A stretch of 64,000 nt of DNA from Wyeomyia smithii (Eukaryota; Arthropoda; Insecta; Diptera; Culicidae), in NCBI RefSeq assembly GCF_029784165.1, contig NC_073696.1, positions 231,831,771 to 231,895,770 on the forward strand. The letters are read 5' to 3'. A program made the position numbers and the translations under genes. Under the pieces are notes generated by a model. That model made no database searches and had not been told where the DNA came from. It worked only from the letters and a program-made list of their open reading frames with translations. This document shows, one piece after another, positions 10,456-22,278 of the stretch (within the stretch, counting starts at the first letter, position 1; each line of letters opens with the position of its first letter).

Positions 10456-12685
10456 TGTAGAATTACATTACCAAATCAGTGACTTGTACACTGTGCAAGC
10501 GAGGAACCCGTTACACCACAAATCTAATGGCACGGGTTTGACACGAAATCCGAAATCTAGAGAAAATCTACAAAGCTGAAACATAAACATTCCAAACCAA
10601 GCTACGCAGTGCTTCCAATGCTGTTACGCCACTCAAGCGAGCCGCATGTTCACAGATTTTGATCTGTACGGTACCTTCACAGTCAATTCAACACAATTTC
10701 CCCCTTCTCACCTGGCTGACGGCGTTGTTTGCCGCAATACTTTCAGGGCGCAAAACACACTCGGGTCAACTTTGGGGTTAATTCAATTTCAATCAAAAGA
10801 CATAAATCGGCCCCCTCTCGAGGGTTCATTTAATTTGTTCCCCCCACTGAAACGGTTGAAGTCAAATGTTTACCGAGGCTGCTGAAGAAGTTTCTAGCGA
10901 AGGGAGAGGTCAAGGCCTAGCTTTTTCGGTCTGTCGGCCAGACAAACGTCACAACCGTCTCAGCTCTCGCCAAGTCAGCGGAGGATTGATTTCAACTCCA
11001 CCCGTGGAATTGAGCGATTGAGATAATTAATCATTTGTCTGGTGGAATACTGCGTCTGCCAGCCGAACAGACCCGACTATCTAGGAGCCGTTTATGAGTG
11101 TGAGTGTGACTAGCGCAGTCGTCGTCTTTGTTTTCGAGGGAGAGGAGTTTGCCTTCAAGAAAACTGGCGGTATTTGCGAATGCTAAAAAACAACAATAAC
11201 AATCAAGCCTAATTATACCCGAAGCGAGGTTTCACTTTTATCCCAGTTGGAATTCGTTGTCGTTTCGAACTCACTCAGCTCGAAGCTGATGACACTAGTT
11301 TGCTGTCGATTGCTGGGAGGGTTTTAGTTCACAAAAAAATGGTTTCTAGTGTTTCGTCTCCCACCGCGGGGGTCATTAATCAAATCGTTTGCTGTCCGCG
11401 CGATCGATTGTTAGTTTGGCGCTGATTTTGAACTTTATAAGCGTAGGTGGGCTTCAAAAAAAGCGATACCAATCGCAATCCATTCCAGTTATTGCGTTGA
11501 ATTAGAAACTATTGATAACTGGTCCATAGCCGGGCGAGGAATTTCCACGCGGTGGTCTTCCAATTGAATAACTTTTTGAACATCGGGGCGTTTTAAATTT
11601 CGAACTTTTGTTGCAAAAAAAAGGCCAGGAGCGATTTTTAGGGAATGTATGTTGCATCACCATGCTGTTATTTGCTGGGCACTAAAATTCGCTCAATTAA
11701 GTAATCCACCTGTTCATAAGAAATCGAAACAAAACGTAACACCTGCTCGCCACAAACCGAACCACTCACGCCAAGTCTGAGTTCGCAGAAGTAAGAATTA
11801 GTGTGGAAAAGTGCACATAAACATAAACTAATCGATAACAAATGTTAACAAAAGGTAATCACCTGCAACGAAACTCGCCATGGTGGGCTGAGCAGACAAT
11901 CACTCTTAACCGAGCGCAAAGTAACAACACCGCGTGATTGTGTGTGCGAGTCTATATTCTCGAAGAAAAGCAATGCAAACAAAGCATACCAAACCACGGT
12001 ACACAACAAATAGTCCATAGTGAGGTACAAGTGATAATTTATTGCATGCAAAGTAGCTTTTCTCACGCTGGTTGCTGCTTAGGTCAACAAAGTTGCATTC
12101 AGTTGGCGCTCCCCGCCACACCGTGCACCACTCTGTCACGCGACTTTTTTAAATCCTTGTACGACAGGAATCGATCCGGTAGCAGAGCTGGTACACGCTT
12201 TAGTTGGAGCGTATACCTATGACTATCTACGCATCACGTAGCACTCCATTTGCTGTTAAAATATCATAAAACGTACGAACATTAAGGCAATAGTTTATGC
12301 TAATAATAACAATAACGCAGCAGGCGTGCGCATACATTAGCCGACAGGGCCGACAGCAACAATGGCTAGTGCTGACGTGCGCGCAGATGAGGCCTTGTTT
12401 TGTTTCAAAACTCAAAAACCAAAGGTGTTATGTTCAAACATGTTTTTAATAAACAATTTCTATCTCTATGGTTAAAATTATTGAAATGTACTTTATTTGT
12501 TGTTTTTATGTACTTCACCCTTGCAAAGAAGTTCGATTTGTTTTCTACTGAAGGCAACTTTACATCGCAGTAAGCATGGAGAACTTTATATATATTTATT
12601 TATATATATTTATTTTTAACAGTCGTGAGCTTATAGTCATTGTAAATAATCATGTCAAACCCGAAATCAAAATTTGCAAGAGAAA
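10456..12685. other. GC-richer single-copy DNA upstream of the 9.3-10.1 kb exons
   Basis: Apart from short simple runs, no repeat family of this window appears here. It lies upstream of the minus-strand exons and would be a natural place for their promoter and 5'UTR, but I could not identify a start site. The several open frames of 60-94 codons lack recognisable domains. Confidence 0.35.
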
Positions 12686-12693
12686 AGTGATAT

Positions 12694-12901
12694 CAGCTGG
12701 TCTCGAGGTACGATGCTGGCCTAACAAGCCAGTCGTCGTAGGTTCGAGTCTTGACTCGGGAGAGACTGTTAGTGTCAGTAGGATCGTAGCGCTAGCCCCG
12801 CAATTGTCCTGTACACTTAACGGTTGGCTGCGAAGTCTGTGTATAGTAAACAGAAGGTCAAATTTCGAATCGGAATGTAGCACCAAGGCTTTGCTTTGCT
12901 T
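12694..12901 (+). mobile_element. tRNA-derived SINE (Feilai-like) with 8-bp target duplication
   Basis: The 208-bp unit begins CAGCTGGTCTCGAGGTACGA. It carries an RNA polymerase III B box, GGTTCGAGTCTT, at 12741-12752 and ends in a short GCTTT repeat. AGTGATAT occurs immediately before it (12686-12693) and after it (12902-12909), a clean target-site duplication. The body (GGGAGAGACTGTTAGTGTCA, then CCGCAATTGTCCTGTACACT) matches what I remember of a very common Aedes SINE. Assignment to Feilai is from memory. The intact duplication suggests a fairly recent insertion. Confidence 0.85.
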
Positions 12902-13078
12902 AGTGATATTTCAGTGCCATAGAACCCTAATTTGAAGTTTCTGTTTGCGAGTGTTTAGCGGTAGTATATCTTAAGTGTAAACAGTATTTCAGGTAAGTTT
13001 ATTGATGTGATATTTTAAGATATTTTCTGCCTTATTATCTTACATCATATCATCGGTTTCGCCGGAGTTGTGCTAGCA

Positions 13079-13510
13079 CCCGAGCAGGAGAAAATATCAT
13101 TATAATATTACAATCAGATATTGAAAATACACCTCATTTTGATCTTGATATGGTTTACATAGTTGGTAAAATAACAAAAAATAATACCAAAAAATTGTTC
13201 TTCCAAGACTATATGAATAGCAAAGCTCGGTATTCCAATAACAAACCAATAATTTGCATTAAAAATCACTAAAATGATTTTTATAAACAATCAGTAATAA
13301 ACAATCTTCGTTTAAAAACTTTCTTTCAATGTGATATTTCAAAATCAACTCAAATATCCCATTGAAGGCATAGCGAGATGTGATATCAAAATTTTATGAT
13401 ATTTTCAAATGCAAGTTTGAAACGTGAATATCTTTCGAATAACACGATAAGTCCTCATAGCTAAACATGTTATTGATGAGTTATGATTTTGTTATGCTCT
13501 CCTGCCCGGG
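13079..13510. mobile_element. MITE inserted into the left tip of the 13077-16335 element
   Basis: The ends are CCCGAGCAGGAGA and, inverted, CCCGGGCAGGAGA. The dinucleotide CA flanks both sides (13077-13078 and 13511-13512), which also restores the outer element's CAGGG tip. The 432-bp interior is AT-rich and has no frame. Confidence 0.65.
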
Positions 13511-13836
13511 CAGGGCTAGTAGCGAACTTGGAGCAAAATAATAGTGACTTTACTGACTTTTTTCGTTAAAATAGTGACCAAATAGAGACTGAATAGTGAC
13601 CAAATAGTGACCAAAAATATAATAAAGAGGGTTTTGAAATTTATTGTTAAACCATAAATAAATTAAATTTTCTGAAATTTACGTCTTTAGAACATAGGAT
13701 ATGCAATGATTTGTTCTCGTAGAAAAAAGTCGAACTAAAATCTGTATCACAATTTCACATTGAAATGGTTGTAATAACACCTTGTTCAATATATTCGAAT
13801 ACAAGTTCTCGATTTATAAGTGTTAATGAAAGTACG

Positions 13837-14552
13837 CAGAGCCGGATTACGACCGTTTTTTTTATCGTACGAGTACGAGATTTGGAACAGAGGTGCCAGA
13901 TGTTTTTGAAAGATGTCTGCAACTGTTCGGAAACCGTAAAGTTTTTCTTTATATCTGAAAAAAAAACCTAGCGCATTGCGATCCACAGGCAGAAATTTGC
14001 ACACAATTTGATAAAAACTGCGCAAATATAAGGCGACCCTGACAATAATCTACAGAAACTAGGAAAAAACTACACACATCTGCAGATCAATAAAATCTAA
14101 AAAATATGCATTTTGCAAAGCACATCTGATATCCCTGATTCGGACAAGTAAGCTTGTGGGTTATTTTCTTTCTCTGCTTTACCTCCCATGCGCGCTGGTG
14201 TCATTCGCGTTGACGGTGTTGCTGATAGTTGTTTGGTTTTTGCACGCGAAAAAAAGGGAAGGAAATATTTTTTGTCATCACGCACTTTTTGACAATTACA
14301 TATGAGAGTTCACGCAGGTGCGAACAGCCTTAAAAATCTCTTTCAACGCGAATAATCCGAATTTCAAGGGAATCCAAGGTGAACTCTTATGGATGTAGTT
14401 GTGTTATTGGGAGAGTTTCAGATTGAAATGGTCTGTTCAAATTTTCTTGCTGTGAATCGAACTTTTGAAACTTTTTCTCGATTTGTGGGGGCCCCAAAAA
14501 TGTGGGGTCCCGGGGCCCGGGCCCCCTGGGCCCTCCCTTAAATTCGGCTCTG
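13837..14552. mobile_element. Non-autonomous hAT element with perfect 8-bp target duplication
   Basis: The left tip CAGAGCCGGATT and the inverse of the right tip CAGAGCCGAATT form short TIRs starting with the CAGRG typical of hAT elements. AAAGTACG occurs on both sides (13829-13836 and 14553-14560), the 8-bp duplication expected for hAT. The 716-bp interior includes a G/C-only run near 14490-14535 and no transposase frame. It lies inside the 13077-16335 element. Confidence 0.8.
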
Positions 14553-14749
14553 AAAGTACGTGAACGAATGTATGCACTCTCGAATTTACGCATTGGTGTG
14601 TTGGTGGTCTGTTAGTTGTATTTAGTTCTTGATGTGCGATGTAACAAATCCGAAAAGTCGTAGTAAAACGATTTTTAGGCAGTGATTGCCCTTGCACAGT
14701 ATTCAAACATCTCAAATCGTGTGAAGCTAGGCGAGATTTCGTTTATTAA

Positions 14750-15550
14750 ACCATAAAAAAATACAAGGAGACATTCTCTTTGGGGGATCGTTGAAAATTC
14801 TGTCGGCCACGATCATCCTTGCAGATCGTAAAAAAATCCTTGCCGCAAGTCGTAAAATTGTGACTGTTATGAGGAAGCGTGTCCGGCGAAATGATAACGT
14901 TCAGTTTGTAATTCCCACCCATCTGAGTATATCTATTGAATCGGTCCACAATATTTTGGCCGATTCTTTTAGAAAAAGAGGCTCGATAGAGTGAAAATGA
15001 TACTTTCACAACTCGCTGTTCGCCAGTTCATTGTTTCAGATGAGAAACTATTTGTCCTGGAGTGTGACTGATGTTACACAAACAATCGAATGTGAGCAGC
15101 AGCAAGAGACAACATTTCAGAGTTCTAAAGGAGTGTTCCTAGATTGCAGAGTACAGCTTTAGTGATGGTTTCGGGAGAAATTTGCAAGCGAGTAAACTTC
15201 CTCTGATGTTCATTTACACTGACGCCGAATTTAATGCTGTTCATTATAAAACGGTAGTTTTGGAAAAAAAAACCTTACCCCGTGTCTTCAAAACTCCTCA
15301 GAGCTAATTACTATATGTACCAGCAAGACGGCGCATCAGCGCATACTGCGAACTTGACTCAAGGTTGGTATAGGGACAATTCGAGGGACTTTTTGAATAG
15401 AAATAAATAGAAATAAATTGCCTGATCTCAACTCAATAAACTTTTTTTTTACAAAATCTCCAACTTGTAAAGCGGTTATCCAGAAAATCTGGGATGATAT
15501 CTGGGAATCCGTGCCGCCTGTGACAGCTTCGAAGAGCGTTTGAAGTTGGT
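14750..15550 (+). pseudogene. Degenerate Tc1/mariner-superfamily transposase
   Basis: Read with several frame changes, the plus strand gives a helix-turn-helix-like stretch (RKIVTVMRKRVRRNDN, then SIESVHNILADSFRKRGS). Next come FIVSDEKLFVLE, with the first catalytic Asp codon at 15039-15041, and YYMYQQDGASAHTA, with the second Asp at 15327-15329. The tail resembles LPDLNSINF followed by IQKIWDDIWESVP. The order and the QQDGAxAHTA signature fit Tc1-like/DD37 families rather than classical mariner. Stops occur between all the blocks. I found no TIR pair belonging to it, so it may be a fragment carried by the surrounding element. Confidence 0.7.
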
Positions 15551-16341
15551 TAAGCTAACTAAGGGAGGGGGTTTTCAAAATATATTAAAAATAGCATTGT
15601 TCGTTCCGAAAATCTGCAAAAACAATACTCAGCCTGTTTGTCCCATCAATGATTTTCCACGCATATTTAACCCACTTGACATTTTCTAATCAAATTCGTC
15701 CCACTAAACACTCGTTTGTTTGATCTGGAGCATGGGAAAAATATGCGTAGAACGGGTTATCATTATGGAATTTCGAAATGGTATCTGGTAAACACCGGTA
15801 GGTTCGGATGATTGAAAGCAAAATCCTACGAATTGAGACCTAAACACGACTATGCACAATATAAGTTCGAAATTTTTGAATCCACTTCAACCAGGAGGAA
15901 CAGTTGATTTGAGACAAGCAAATCAAACTACAAACGTAATTCGAAGCATAACACTGATTAAAGACGCGAGTAGCTTGTAGAATAAACCTTTACATTCCTT
16001 TGCAGCTCTTAGACAGTTCGTTCGTAACTATTCTGCACTGTTCACTTCGGAGAGAAATTTGAAAACATTGCCTGGCATGAAACTTCTATGATGGAAAAGT
16101 TAACAAAAATGCCTTACAAACCGAACTGTCCAAATATTCTGTAAATGAGAAGCAAGCTTTCTAAACTATGTTGCAATACAACAATAGTTAATTTATACAT
16201 TCGAAGCTAAAAAAGTGACTTTAGTGACCATTTTGTCGTAAAATAGTGACTTTTTAGCGTAAATACTATGACTTTTTAGTGTCTAGGCTCAAAATAGTGA
16301 CGAAGTCACTAAAAAGTGACTCGCTACTAGCCCTGTGCTAG

Positions 16342-18463
16342 TTGCGAAAGAAACCGACAGTATAGTAAACTAAACAAAACATAAACGAATTACATTTATA
16401 ACTATACAATTAAAGCCCTTCGAAAGAGTACTGCAATTTATATAGTAAAGTATTACTTTTTGTTCAGATTTTTTATTCCACGGAGTAACAAAGTAATAAA
16501 TTCAAAATAACACGATGCTAGTTAAATTATTTCATTTCGACAATTTACAAAAATTTGTTTTTATGAAGTTTTGAATGAAATTTTGGTTATTGACGGTTAA
16601 AAACGATCAAATATTTAGTCAACCCATTATGTCCCAGGTGTTAAATGTATCGAACAGAACTTTAGAATTTTTTACGCATAACTTAGATGCAACAAACTCA
16701 TTCCGTTTTCTGTATTTGATAGCTGGGAATGTTAGGTACAAAAAAAAAAATTCCGATATTTTTCTAAAATAAAAAAAAACTGAAAATCGGCGTTGATATC
16801 ATTGGATAATTTTTCATATGCCTCTGCGGTAACTGTTCATCGTTGAAATAATGCTGTTGAGAATATCTCCACATTAGTCAGAGTTGTTTTTCTTAGTATT
16901 TTGACGTAGAATTGTGTCTTACGGCAACATTCTGGGATAGGGGTGGAAATTGAAAAATCGGAAACATCAAATTAGCTATGCGTCCATTAGAATGCGGAAA
17001 ATCGTGAATTTATACTAGTAATATTGAATTTATACTGTTTACTTAGTGCTGTTGAAAAATAAGGAGCCTGATGCAGATTTAAACCAGTCAGATTTAAGGC
17101 CGAAGAAAATCGTTTACGTAAAATCGAATTGTGGGTAAAATCGAAACAAGATTATTCGCATTTTCAATAACTCGAAACGAAAGGGAACATCGAGTTAATA
17201 CGTAACTCTCGAAGGAGGGGTGGAAATATTAGCGAGCCATACAAAAAAATTAAGGTCCAATAAGAGAGTGACATGCCGGCACTTCCAAGAAGGTAATTAT
17301 TTGCGTTACGTAAATAATAGACGTTTTTCAACGGGCCGCGTTTGGCAGAGAACTCACCCAGTACACCTGGAAAATGCTTGGAAGCACCTACTTAGAACAA
17401 TGGAGCATGTGTATATGTAACAAACAGCTCCTCTATTTTGCTTGAATTTTGATTCATAAATTGACTGGACCGAGTGCCATCTTTGGAGCTCAAACAGTTT
17501 GTTTCAGTCTAGTGTCTTCAGCACAGCCTCAGATATTAATTTTGTCCATCAACAAAAAAAAAAAAAAAAAATGCACTGTAAAAAAAAAATAGAATTGTTT
17601 TTGTTTCCTGATAAATTCTTATTTTTGCTATTGCTTGTTAACAATCATTGTTTAGCTTAAAATGTGTAGTTGTCGTAGAAAATAATTCTGTTTTTGTGGG
17701 TGTTTTGAGATATTTAATTTATTATTATATGTGCGTTTTTTTACAAATTTTTGTTTGTATTGCTGTGTATATTTTTTCTGGGAAAAATTGTCTACAATTT
17801 TGCCGAAGACACTATACTAATACTAACTTATACTAATTAAACAAATTGTTCTGACTTTATTTTAATTTTTTTGTTTCTTATTCCTTCATGATCAGACAGC
17901 CATGAATGTTAAGCTAACATTTTTAATTTTGGTAATGAGTTTTTTTGAAACAATTAGTTTTATTCTCTTCCTTTTAAATTAAACAATTTTGACGTAGGAC
18001 TACGTCTTTGTTTTCTATACTAGATTACACTTTGTGAAATTGAAAATGAAACTGGCAAATGTTGCGTCAGATTTCAAACGATTATAGCAAGCGAACGACT
18101 TAACGCATCTTAGTCATTCATATGTCGGTGGACACATAAAATGTGTAACCATTTTTTTATATAATGTTCAACATTGTTGCCCTACTGCTTAATGGTGGAA
18201 AAAGGTGAAAAGTTCCAAGGTCAAGATTTCCCATACATTTCCCTCGTTATTGGCTTGCTTCCCGAGCACAGATAACAATAACATGGACGAAATAAATTCC
18301 ACTGCCTACATATTTTGACTCAACGAAGTGTTTTGGTTTGTTTGTTTTTCTCTAAGCTGTGTGGCCACACCCCAATGGCAAAAATCTACTCTGAACTCGA
18401 TACAAAAGACTGCGTGTAGAAAATTCAGCTTCAGTCTAGTTTGTCACACAACAGCGAGTGGAG
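16342..18463. other. AT-rich DNA with scattered repeat fragments, no gene
   Basis: An A-run at about 17552-17570 may mark an old retroposon tail. A GACGTAGGACTACGTC-like block near 17992-18010 and a TTGTGTCTTACGGCAACA block near 16912 recur elsewhere (near 29960 and 59370), so they belong to dispersed repeats. The open frames are short and AT-biased. Confidence 0.45.
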
Positions 18464-18465
18464 TA

Positions 18466-19638
18466 TACTGCCCCTAGTTAACATAGTTGACGTAAGAGCC
18501 AAAATGACCAATTCAGCTTCCTATCCCTAAGATACATACACTACAAATGAAAAGAAAACTATTTTGTTCTAAAACTTTTGAGAAATATGGGAAAAACGTT
18601 TTGGCGTAGCTGCCAATTGGTTGCAAAAACTGGCGTCACTCCATACAAGGTGCAATTGTCTATGTTAAGTCGTTTTACTCGACTGTTTAACTACTGTCGG
18701 TTTGTCTAAGTTAAGTCGTTTAATTCGACAAATATTCCATGGAAAGGGGAAAAGGGGAAAGGGGGATTGAATTCTTGTATTGTATATTAATATTATTACA
18801 AACACTCAGTCTAAGGAAGGTCTAAAGTCACCGTGTCCTTTCCTCCTACTAGTGGATATTTGCATCAGATGAAATAATTAAAACGTGTGTGTATATTACG
18901 GCGGGTAAATTTATTCGATTTGCCAAAACGTTTTTGGTCCTATTTTTGGCCCCAAACAATCCTGACACTACCGGAAGTGGATTGATCGATAGCTCTCTAA
19001 GAAAAAATATGCGAAAAAGTTTTCCCATAATAATTTTCATACAAATGTATGTACATGCATATGTAACGCACCAATCAGAGGCACGAGTAATCCATATTCG
19101 GCATCTTTAGCATTGTCTGGGGGTCTAAATTGAACAAAAAAACAGTTTGGCCTGGCTCTGTGCTGTCAAGTTTGCATTTTTCCTTGTAACGATTACCCAC
19201 CTTAGCGTAAATGTTTTTGTGCATGTGTTTATGTGTGTATGTGTGTAGGTTTGTATGTGTGTTTGTGCGTATTTGTCTAATTGAAACTGCCGATGGACAA
19301 TAACTGACGTTTGATCGAAACACGATTGATAAAACTAATTAAACTGTGAGGCAGAGTAGGAAGTAATCAAGTTTTTACGCCAAGCTCTGCAAGCAATCTG
19401 CGAGAAAAATGCATGTTTATTCGCACAAACTGGCGTAGTGATTTTTCTGGATTAATTACCATGGGCAGACTCGCATAATCCATGGGGCCTCTATTCAAAC
19501 ATCAATCTTCATAAAATTGACAGACTATTTTGTTGAAATTGTATCTCAATATAATTATTTGGGCTAATATAACAAAAACGCGTTTTTCTCGCAATGATGG
19601 CGTTGCTTGCTACGTCAACTATGTAAACAGGGGCAGTA
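18466..19638. mobile_element. TIR element flanked by TA (Tc1/mariner-like, non-autonomous)
   Basis: The left end TACTGCCCCTAGTTAACATA, continuing GTTGACGTA, is matched in inverse orientation at the right end by TACTGCCCCTGTTTACATAG, continuing TTGACGTA. TA dinucleotides flank both sides (18464-18465 and 19639-19640). The 1173-bp interior has no transposase, but includes a GT-rich simple stretch (about 19205-19275) and paired inner blocks (CTGGCGT near 18630 and 19430). Confidence 0.7.
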
Positions 19639-19640
19639 TA

Positions 19641-20068
19641 GCTGTTAGAGGTACGCGACATTGAGAAACGAGAGCTGCATACGAGTTAACTTCCAGGCAG
19701 TGCGGATCATGTTACCTTTATTTTTCATACGGCAGCAACAGTTACCATCGTACGCTGCAGGATATTTTGCTGGCACAGCTACTGGAGGGCACAGCGGAGG
19801 GCAAATTTTATGCGTGGCCAACAAAATATTCAATACTACCGGTGGCGATCATCAGCGTTCTATAGCACGAATTCCATACTGAAGATTATGGAATCGGTTT
19901 TTTTTTTCAGAACTATAGATGCTTGAAAATAAGAGTTATGAGAATTTTCACAACTACTACTAGGGTAAAATTTTCAAGTATTCATGCATCGTTAGTTTTA
20001 CAATAACGACCATTAAATATAAATGATAGTGTTGCCTATGAACAGTTTATCGCAGCATATACACCAAA
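19641..20068. other. Unassigned sequence
   Basis: No long frame or terminal repeat was seen. A run of T lies at 19900-19908. Confidence 0.4.
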
Positions 20069-20378
20069 GTCGCTTTTTACGCGGGGGATACGTGCCGCGT
20101 AAAAAAACCGCGTATATTCCGGAATCCGCATAAAAAACCGCGTAAATTCCGGAACCTGCGTAAAAAAAACGCGTAAATTCAGGAATCCGCGTAAAAAAAC
20201 CTGCGGTAACTCTGCATTCCGAGAAAAGGTAAACCGAAATCCGCGCAAAAAAAATACCGCGTAAATTTACGGAATCCCCGTAAAAAACCGCGTAACTTTC
20301 GAAATCCGCGTAAAAAAAAACGCGTCAATTCCGGAATCCGCGTGAAAAAACCTGCGTAAAAAACGCGTAAAAAGCGAC
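20069..20378. repeat. Minisatellite of CCGCGTAAA units enclosed by 15-bp inverted ends
   Basis: About ten degenerate units of the form CCGCGTAAAAAA alternate with AATTCCGGAATCC. The block opens with GTCGCTTTTTACGCG and closes with its exact inverse complement, CGCGTAAAAAGCGAC, so it is also a 310-bp TIR unit. The open frames in it come from the repeat. A related unit lies at 37095-37425. Confidence 0.75.
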
Positions 20379-20379
20379 C

Positions 20380-20795
20380 TTAGCTTAATATATACATTTA
20401 GTCCTACGTCACCATTTCATACAACTCCTAGGGCTGTATACCTTGTAGTATTTCAAGGTGTATATTATTTCCGGAAAGACATAATTATCATCTACAACTT
20501 TTCATAAGACATCACACTGATCAAATAATTCGTTTTGGCTCCCTTCAATGTTTAAAATCGCGAGGGTAAAAACAGTTAACGGCTTGAGCTAATGCTAACA
20601 TTATTGATTTTATGATAGCGTCATATACGTTATATGGAGAGTGTCTCCAAAAGGCAAAAATGAAAAAGTGTTATTTTTCATATTCATTTGAATGCAAGTT
20701 ACAAACATCCTCACTTGCATACAAATTTTCATCAAAAATATTCCATTTATTTCTTCTCGGTGTTATTATTTTTCATTTTCACTGATAGCCACAGT
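20380..20795. other. Unassigned AT-rich sequence with a dispersed-repeat fragment
   Basis: The block ATCTACAACTTTTCATAAGA, then a CAAATAATTCGTTTTGGCTC-like block, near 20488-20545, resembles 32845-32895. No gene is seen. Confidence 0.4.
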
Positions 20796-20799
20796 ATAA

Positions 20800-20990
20800 A
20801 GATCAACTTCAAACGTCATTTTGAAATTCGATGACTTCCGGATGGTTGAAACCAGCCGTAAAATTTCCGAATACAGCTTAATATGAGTGTTACTGGAGTC
20901 AGAATGGTGCCTAGGTACCAGATATTCCTTCAGACGCCAATTTGATGTGCTGACTTACGGTTTCTGAAAAACAGCCAAAACGACAATAAA
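20800..20990. repeat. Single diverged copy of the ~120-bp repeat seen at 6.2-6.7 kb
   Basis: Landmarks are CGTCATTTTGAAATTCGATG, GACTTCCGGATGG, a CAGAATGGTGCCTAG-like block and CTTACGGTTTCTGAAAAACA. The 9-bp satellite begins immediately downstream. Confidence 0.6.
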
Positions 20991-20993
20991 TTC

Positions 20994-21786
20994 ATGACAT
21001 TTAGGACATTTTTGACATTTATGACATTTATGACGTTTATGACATTTATGACATTTATGACATTTATGACATTTATGACATTTATGACTTTTATGACATT
21101 TATGACTTTTATGACATTAATGACATTGAGGACATTTATGACATTTATGACATTTATGACATTTATGACATTTATGACATTTATGACATTTATGACATTT
21201 ATGACATTTATGACATTTATGACATTTATGACATTTATGACATTTATGACATTTAAGACATTTATGACATTTATGACATTTATGACATTTATGACATTTA
21301 TGACATTTGTGACATTTATGACATTCATGACATTTATGACATTTATGACATTTATGACATTTATGACATTTATGACATTTATGACATTTATGACATTTAT
21401 GACATTTATGACATTTATGACATTTATGACATTTATGACATTTATGACATTTATGACATTTATGACATTTATGACATTTATGACTTTTATGACATTTATG
21501 ACATTTATGACATTTATGACATTTATGACATTTATGACATTTATGACATTTATGACATTTATGACATTTATGACATTTATGACATTTATGACATTTATGA
21601 CATTAATGACATTAATGTCATTTATGACATTTATGACATTTATGACATTTATGACATTTATGACATTTATGACATTTATGACATTTGACATTTATGACAT
21701 ATATGTCATTTATGACATTTATGACATTTATGACATTTATGACATTTATGACATTTATGACATTTTTGACATTTATGACATTTATG
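20994..21786. repeat. 9-bp satellite array ATTTATGAC, left part (~88 units)
   Basis: A near-perfect 9-bp tandem array with point variants (for example TTTATGACG, TTAATGACA, TTTAGGACA). One unit is shortened near 21685. Because the period is a multiple of three, four of the six frames have no stop (repeats of MTF and IYD on plus, NVI and CHK on minus). The long open frames here are artefacts of the repeat, not genes. Confidence 0.95.
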
Positions 21787-22278
21787 CAGTGCTAATAAAA
21801 GTAATTTTCCCCAGCAAAATTCTTCGAAAATTACAGCCAATCATTTTCAATTTTCACTTCCAATGATCGCAGCACTCTTTCAGATACACTAGATTTTCGT
21901 CCTAGTAACATGCTGTTATACTCAGATGAAATAGATCGCGCGCATCGTTCACGGTTACGGAATAAAATTTGACGACAAATCCAACCAAAAGATCTTCACT
22001 TCAAAGCGAAAAAGAAAAACAAACAGTCCACTCAACCAAAATGAACCTCTCCGAAACACTTTTTCACTGACACTGACCGATGCCTTGACTATCTTCGTTA
22101 ACTGATAAACTGATTTTTTTTGTCTTGCTTTCATCGCATGAAATATAATGAGGTGTTTTGACAGTTCACTTCCATGCAAAAAGCGGGAAGGGAGAACTCT
22201 GAAAGGATTGTAAGAAAATAACGTTTTTGGATGCTTTTTTTCACTTTCACTCAAGAGTGTCAACAAATATCAACCCTG
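21787..22278. mobile_element. hAT-like insertion that splits the 9-bp satellite
   Basis: The 492-bp segment starts CAGTGCTAATA and its inverse starts CAGGGTTGATA. It is flanked by CATTTATG on both sides (21779-21786 and 22279-22286). Removing the element and one copy of the 8 bases restores an uninterrupted 9-bp phase (CATTTATGACATC). It has no transposase. The weak TIRs and 8-bp duplication fit a non-autonomous hAT. Because the target is itself repetitive the duplication is less decisive than usual, but the exact in-phase junction supports it. Confidence 0.65.

Larger units (their letters stand above)
13077..16335. mobile_element. TIR element with AGTGAC subterminal repeats, split at its left tip by another element
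   Basis: CAGGGCTAGTAGCGA (13511-13525) is matched perfectly in inverse orientation by TCGCTACTAGCCCTG (16321-16335). Both ends carry clusters of TAGTGAC/AGTGACT just inside. TGCTAG follows the right end (16336-16341) and precedes position 13077 (13071-13076). If the 432-bp element at 13079-13510 is removed, TGCTAG directly abuts the left tip, giving a 6-bp duplication. The CAGGG tips resemble hAT ends, but 6 bp is not the usual hAT duplication, so I leave the superfamily open. No transposase of its own is visible; the interior holds a hAT-like element and a Tc1/mariner pseudogene. Confidence 0.65.

Noticed and set aside
12576..12935. 119-codon plus-strand frame across 12.7 kb
   Set aside because: Most of it is the SINE and its flank. 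The frame is not conserved protein.
20930..21866. Open frames of 253 and 290 codons in the first 9-bp array
   Set aside because: They are translations of a 9-bp satellite (MTF and NVI repeats). The same frames reappear in the second array, and nothing but the repeat unit is encoded.
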